Below are positions 7,108 to 9,939 of a DNA stretch of 9,939 nucleotides, piece after piece. The notes under the pieces are model-generated. The model was not told where the DNA came from. It ran no database searches and saw only the letters and a program-made list of their open reading frames with translations. The first letter of the stretch is position 1. Each line of letters opens with the position of its first letter. The DNA comes from Ruoffia tabacinasalis (GTDB lineage Bacteria; Bacillota; Bacilli; Lactobacillales; Aerococcaceae): assembly GCF_042652985.1 (NCBI RefSeq), contig NZ_JBHSHQ010000018.1, forward strand, positions 1 to 9,939, written 5' to 3'. Position numbers and translations under genes: made by a program.

Positions 7108-8280
7108 ATGCTTAATACATTTAGAACCGAACTCCAAGAATTTTGGAAAGAGAAAGAGTTACAAGAACCTACACCGGTTCAAGAGCAATTATTTAAAGAA
7201 GCATCACAAGGAAATGACGTCATTGCCGTATCCCCAACTGGTACAGGTAAGACATTAGCTTACTTACTACCTATATTGAATCAAATTGAGGCAAATAAAA
7301 CTTTGCAGGCGATTATTCTAGCGCCATCACAAGAATTAGTGATGCAAATTGGGGAAGTGGCACGCGAATGGGGTAAAGTTGTAGGTATTAAAACTCAAAC
7401 GCTCATCGGCGGTGCAAATATTAAACGCCAAATCGATAAGTTAAAAGATAAGCCAGAACTTATTATTGCAACACCTGGACGCTTTATCGAATTAACAAGT
7501 AAGACGAAAAAAATAAAAGTTCATCTAGTAAAAACCATTGTTTTTGATGAGGCAGATTATTTATTTAAAGATGAACACAAAAGAACGATCGAATCTATTC
7601 AACAAACACTGATGCGTGATGTTCAAAAAGTTTATGCAAGTGCAACAATGACAGAGGAATTTGTTAATAAAAAACAAGCGGAGAATAGTGACATTAAAGT
7701 CATCCGCATTGATTCACAAGAATCAGTCAGCCATATTCAACATTATTTCATTACGGTTAATAATCGCTATAAAGTAGACGAACTAAAACGCTTAGCTCAG
7801 ATGGATAACATGCGAGCTATTGTATTCTTCGAACAGATTAATCAAATCGAAGAAGTAGCAGCGAAGTTAATCTATGAGAATGTATCTGTTGTTGTTTTAC
7901 ATAGTGATGCAAGTAAGCAAGAACGTGAATATGCGATTCGAACATTTAAAAATCATGATGTTACTTATCTACTAACAACTGATGTGGCTAGTAGAGGGAT
8001 GGATATCTCAGAAGTTCCTTACGTCATTCATTATAACCGCGTCCAAGGCAGCAGAACGTATATTCATAGATCTGGACGTACGGGTCGAATGAACCGAGAA
8101 GGTATTGTTATCTCGTTATTAAACCAACAAGAAGCGATTGATTTAGCAGCTATCTTAAAAGAAGAGAATATTCCATTAACAGAGAAAGTATTAAAAAACA
8201 GAATATTAATTGAACCAACTCGAGCAAAAGGGACGAAAAACCAAGAGAAACAAGGTCAAAATAGAAGAAAACGCACTTAA
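7108..8280 (+). CDS. DEAD-box ATP-dependent RNA helicase
   Basis: Predicted 390-residue single-unit DEAD-box helicase, which unwinds or remodels RNA using ATP. Motifs in order: Q-motif region EPTPVQEQ (20-27), Walker A SPTGTGKT (42-49), Ia APSQE (72-76), GG (101-102), TPGR (122-125), DEAD (147-150), SAT (178-180), motif IV region IVFFEQ (238-243), TTDVASRGMD (290-299) and HRSGRTGR (320-327). All are intact. A short basic tail (about 371-390, rich in Lys and Arg) probably binds RNA. The size resembles Bacillus YfmL-type helicases linked to ribosome assembly rather than the longer CshA. ATG 7108 is preferred because AGAAGGAG (7094-7101) precedes it by 6 nt; an upstream in-frame ATG at 7063 overlaps the oxidoreductase and adds 15 unconserved residues. 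Last gene of the run; no hairpin terminator follows, so readthrough into the glycosyltransferase is possible. Confidence 0.94.
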   Translation: MLNTFRTELQEFWKEKELQEPTPVQEQLFKEASQGNDVIAVSPTGTGKTLAYLLPILNQIEANKTLQAIILAPSQELVMQIGEVAREWGKVVGIKTQTLIGGANIKRQIDKLKDKPELIIATPGRFIELTSKTKKIKVHLVKTIVFDEADYLFKDEHKRTIESIQQTLMRDVQKVYASATMTEEFVNKKQAENSDIKVIRIDSQESVSHIQHYFITVNNRYKVDELKRLAQMDNMRAIVFFEQINQIEEVAAKLIYENVSVVVLHSDASKQEREYAIRTFKNHDVTYLLTTDVASRGMDISEVPYVIHYNRVQGSRTYIHRSGRTGRMNREGIVISLLNQQEAIDLAAILKEENIPLTEKVLKNRILIEPTRAKGTKNQEKQGQNRRKRT

Positions 8281-8281
8281 A

Positions 8282-8328
8282 TTAACAAATTTACATAAAC
8301 TTTACATTCATTTAGCTCTAAATTTACA
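8282..8328 (+). promoter_or_regulatory. Pho-box-like direct repeats upstream of the glycosyltransferase
   Basis: TTTACA occurs at 8290, 8301 and 8323, and a degenerate copy (TTAGCT) at 8312 fills the same 11-bp register. A further TTAACA lies at 8282. Relative to a start near 8350 the repeats cover about -60 to -22. In Bacillus subtilis, PhoP-activated promoters carry TT(A/T/C)ACA-type repeats about 11 bp apart in this interval and lack a good -35, as here. The regulator assignment is by analogy only. Confidence 0.5.
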
Positions 8329-8337
8329 ATCAAGAGG

Positions 8338-8343
8338 TATAAT
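8338..8343 (+). promoter_or_regulatory. -10 element of the glycosyltransferase promoter
   Basis: A perfect TATAAT lies 49 bp before the ATG at 8387. The sequence 17 bp upstream (GCTCTA, 8315-8320) is nothing like TTGACA, which is what an activator-dependent promoter would show. Confidence 0.6.
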
Positions 8344-8386
8344 CAGGGTAGGATAAGATTAAGTGGCTTTGTAGTGGGAGGATAAT

Positions 8387-9532
8387 ATGCGTATAGCAAT
8401 CGTAACAGAAACTTTTGTCCCAGCGACGGATGGTATTTGCACTCGCTTGGCAAACTTTGTTGTTCAATTAAAAGAAATTGGTCATGAAGTTATTGTTATT
8501 TCACCGGATCTTGGTATAAGCGACTATAAAGGAGTACCAGTTTACGGGCTTGAAACAGTGACATTTCCATTATATGGATCGCGTCCATGGGGTTTACCTT
8601 CTCGAAAGGTAAAGTCTATTTTCAAGAAATTTAAGCCAGATGTGGTACATGCTGTGAATCCAATCTCATTGGCTTCATCGGCTGTTCACTATGCAAATAA
8701 GTTAAATATCCCTTTAATAACGTCATACCATACTCATTTACCGAATTACTTAGACCATTATAATATGAGTTTATTTAAACCAGTTCTATGGGATTATATT
8801 CGTTTTTGGCATACAAAGTCTGACGTTAATATTACAGTCTCACAAAGCTTAATGGATGAACTGAATGATGAGATGATTCCCACTCATGGTGTCTTACCTC
8901 GAGGAATTGATATTGAAGGGCGTCATCCAGAATATTTTGATCAAGAATTATATAATGAATTAACGGACAATAATCCAAATAATAAATTATTAGTCTACGT
9001 TGGAAGATTGGCTCCAGAGAAGGATATCGATCATTTACGTGCAATCTTTGATGAGCGAGATGATTTATGTCTAGCCATTGTCGGAGATGGGCCAGACAGA
9101 GAACGCTTAGAAGAAGTCTTTGCTGGAACGAAGACGCACTTTTTAGGCTTTAAGCATGGTGAAGATTTGTCTAAAGCCTTTGCGACAGGAGATGCTTTTG
9201 TCTTCCCATCAACATCAGAGACCTTTGGTTTAGTAATCTCGGAAGCGATGGCGTCAGGCATACCTGTCATTGCCGCTGAAAGCGAACCAACCGTTGAACA
9301 AATTACGGATAAGGAGACAGGCTTAATCTATGAATCTGGTAATACTGAAAGTTTAATGAAGGCAATTAATAGTGTGGATAATCCATTATTAATGCAAAAA
9401 CTTTCACTTAAAGGGCGTTCGGAAGCGCTAAAATATACTTGGGATAATGCGACGCTAGAGTTATTAGATTTTTATTCGCAAACGATCGAAGCGCATCAAT
9501 ACAAATACGACGGTATTCGTAAACAAGCTTAA
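8387..9532 (+). CDS. GT4-family glycosyltransferase, SQD2-like
   Basis: Predicted 381-residue GT-B retaining glycosyltransferase. The N-terminal acceptor domain starts MRIAIVTETFVPATDGIC, with the glycine-containing loop of the family. SYHTHLPNYL (113-122) followed by LFKPVLWDYIRFWH (129-142) matches, from memory, the corresponding region of plant and cyanobacterial SQD2, which makes sulfoquinovosyl diacylglycerol. The C-terminal donor domain has GRLAPEK (206-212; Arg207 and Lys212 bind the nucleotide sugar), VGDGP (232-236) and the E-x7-E motif Glu278/Glu286 in SETFGLVISEAMASG. No transmembrane segment is seen; such enzymes act at the inner membrane face. The likely product is a glycolipid, but alpha-mannosyltransferase MgtA-type enzymes are close relatives, so donor and acceptor are open. 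No sqdB lies nearby, so sulfoquinovose is unlikely. The ribosome binding site is GGGAGG (8376-8381), 5 nt from the ATG. The gene has its own promoter with Pho-box-like repeats. Confidence 0.9.
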   Translation: MRIAIVTETFVPATDGICTRLANFVVQLKEIGHEVIVISPDLGISDYKGVPVYGLETVTFPLYGSRPWGLPSRKVKSIFKKFKPDVVHAVNPISLASSAVHYANKLNIPLITSYHTHLPNYLDHYNMSLFKPVLWDYIRFWHTKSDVNITVSQSLMDELNDEMIPTHGVLPRGIDIEGRHPEYFDQELYNELTDNNPNNKLLVYVGRLAPEKDIDHLRAIFDERDDLCLAIVGDGPDRERLEEVFAGTKTHFLGFKHGEDLSKAFATGDAFVFPSTSETFGLVISEAMASGIPVIAAESEPTVEQITDKETGLIYESGNTESLMKAINSVDNPLLMQKLSLKGRSEALKYTWDNATLELLDFYSQTIEAHQYKYDGIRKQA

Positions 9533-9565
9533 GTCTGTTTAGAAAATGAATGTATTTTTTAGAAT

Positions 9566-9589
9566 ATTAACTGCCAATTAGCGGTTAAT
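9566..9589 (+). terminator. Hairpin downstream of the glycosyltransferase, abutting the ISL3 end
   Basis: ATTAACTGC (9566-9574) pairs with GCGGTTAAT (9581-9589) around a 6-nt loop, a 9-bp stem with one T-G pair. It lies 34 bp after the stop codon, where a terminator is expected. Only GGTTCTTTG follows instead of a T-tract, because the insertion sequence appears to begin at the next base. It may be a terminator separated from its T-tract. Confidence 0.5.
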
Positions 9590-9623
9590 GGTTCTTTGTC
9601 AAATAGTGTTGGTGAATATTTAA

Positions 9624-9655
9624 GGCGATAGATTTAGTTCTATCGTCTTTTTTTT
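9624..9655 (+). terminator. Terminator hairpin inside the ISL3 end
   Basis: GGCGATAGA (9624-9632) pairs with TCTATCGTC (9639-9647), 9 bp with one G-U pair and a 6-nt loop, followed by eight Ts (9648-9655). It is a good terminator for plus-strand transcripts leaving the glycosyltransferase. It would also shield the transposase gene from antisense transcription. Confidence 0.75.
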
Positions 9656-9697
9656 ATGTAAGTATATTAGTCATCTGTTGGATTAGAGTATATTCGT

Positions 9698-9939
9698 CTA
9701 TAGAGCCGCTTCGTCACAAAAATACAATGGGCGTACAGGTTCAGCATTAAGTTGTTGAAGCTGGGTTGAGATTAAAATACGACACCTTAAGTGACCGTAA
9801 TTGCGATAACCATAGCCAGATCGTTTGATCATCTTGATTTTGTTTACGGTGCCTTCCACAACCCCATTCGAGAGTGTATAAGTTAAACTGTTTTCAATAT
9901 CTAACGCGTAGGAAGTTAATGTTCGAAAAGCTGTTCTCA
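9698..9939 (-). CDS. ISL3-family transposase, C-terminal fragment (cut by window edge)
   Basis: The last 79 residues plus the TAG stop (complement of 9698-9700) of a DDE transposase. The diagnostic stretch is TLSNGVVEGTVNKIKMIKRS followed by GYGYRNYGHLRCRIL, the conserved C-terminal block of ISL3 transposases; the Glu in VVEG is the final residue of the DDE triad. The tail ends LYFCDEAAL. The N-terminal zinc-finger and helix-turn-helix region and the two catalytic Asp residues lie outside the window, so functionality cannot be judged. There is no frameshift in the visible part. Confidence 0.9.
   Translation of the reverse strand, partial: RTAFRTLTSYALDIENSLTYTLSNGVVEGTVNKIKMIKRSGYGYRNYGHLRCRILISTQLQQLNAEPVRPLYFCDEAAL

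Larger units (their letters stand above)
9590..9939 (-). mobile_element. ISL3-family insertion sequence, 3' part only
   Basis: The element is read leftward and enters from the right window edge. Its left boundary is set at 9590 by GGTTCTTTGTCAAATAGTG, which looks like the terminal inverted repeat of ISL3 elements and lies 108 bp beyond the transposase stop. ISL3 elements usually duplicate 8 bp, which would be CGGTTAAT (9582-9589), but the other copy is outside the window. Confidence 0.75.

Noticed and set aside
1..9939. Composite transposon bounded by the two insertion sequences
   Set aside because: The elements belong to different families (IS30 and ISL3) and have unrelated ends, so they cannot mobilise the block together in the usual way; the interior is ordinary chromosomal genes.

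Overview
The window is low-GC DNA with strong AGGAGG-type ribosome binding sites. Its gene content points to a Firmicute of the order Lactobacillales: an enterococcal-type L,D-transpeptidase, a short M3 oligoendopeptidase, and IS30 and ISL3 elements of the kind common in enterococci and their relatives. I would not name a genus. It reads as a chromosomal block of ordinary genes with an insertion sequence at each end, both cut by the window edges.

Layout. Positions 1-291 (minus) hold the N-terminus of an IS30-family transposase whose element ends near 382. Positions 292-607 have no gene: the IS end, an orphan terminator (462-497), two adjacent dyads and a -10 element. A membrane-anchored L,D-transpeptidase follows (608-1990, plus). 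It converges on uvrC (2244-4103, minus). Between them lie a long bidirectional terminator and a four-copy, 40-bp-period array of palindromic repeats. From the 236-bp gap upstream of uvrC, a divergent promoter reads into a three-gene run: an M3 oligoendopeptidase (4340-6040), a Gfo/Idh/MocA oxidoreductase (6054-7085) and a DEAD-box RNA helicase (7108-8280). The last complete gene (8387-9532) is a GT4 glycosyltransferase resembling plant/cyanobacterial SQD2. At 9590 an ISL3-family element begins, and the last 79 residues of its transposase lie at 9698-9939 (minus).

How the parts relate. The transpeptidase acts on cell-wall cross-links and uvrC on DNA repair. The peptidase, oxidoreductase and helicase are probably co-transcribed but share no obvious pathway. 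The observation I rate highest is the glycosyltransferase promoter. It has a good -10, no -35, and TTTACA-like direct repeats in an 11-bp register at about -60 to -22, which is the architecture of a PhoP-activated promoter in Bacillus subtilis. An SQD2-like lipid glycosyltransferase under phosphate control would suggest replacement of phospholipid by glycolipid during phosphate starvation. That is inference, but testable. The palindromic array between ldt and uvrC is the other structure that gene annotation does not explain. I saw no CRISPR array, tRNA, rRNA, phage gene or recognisable defence system.
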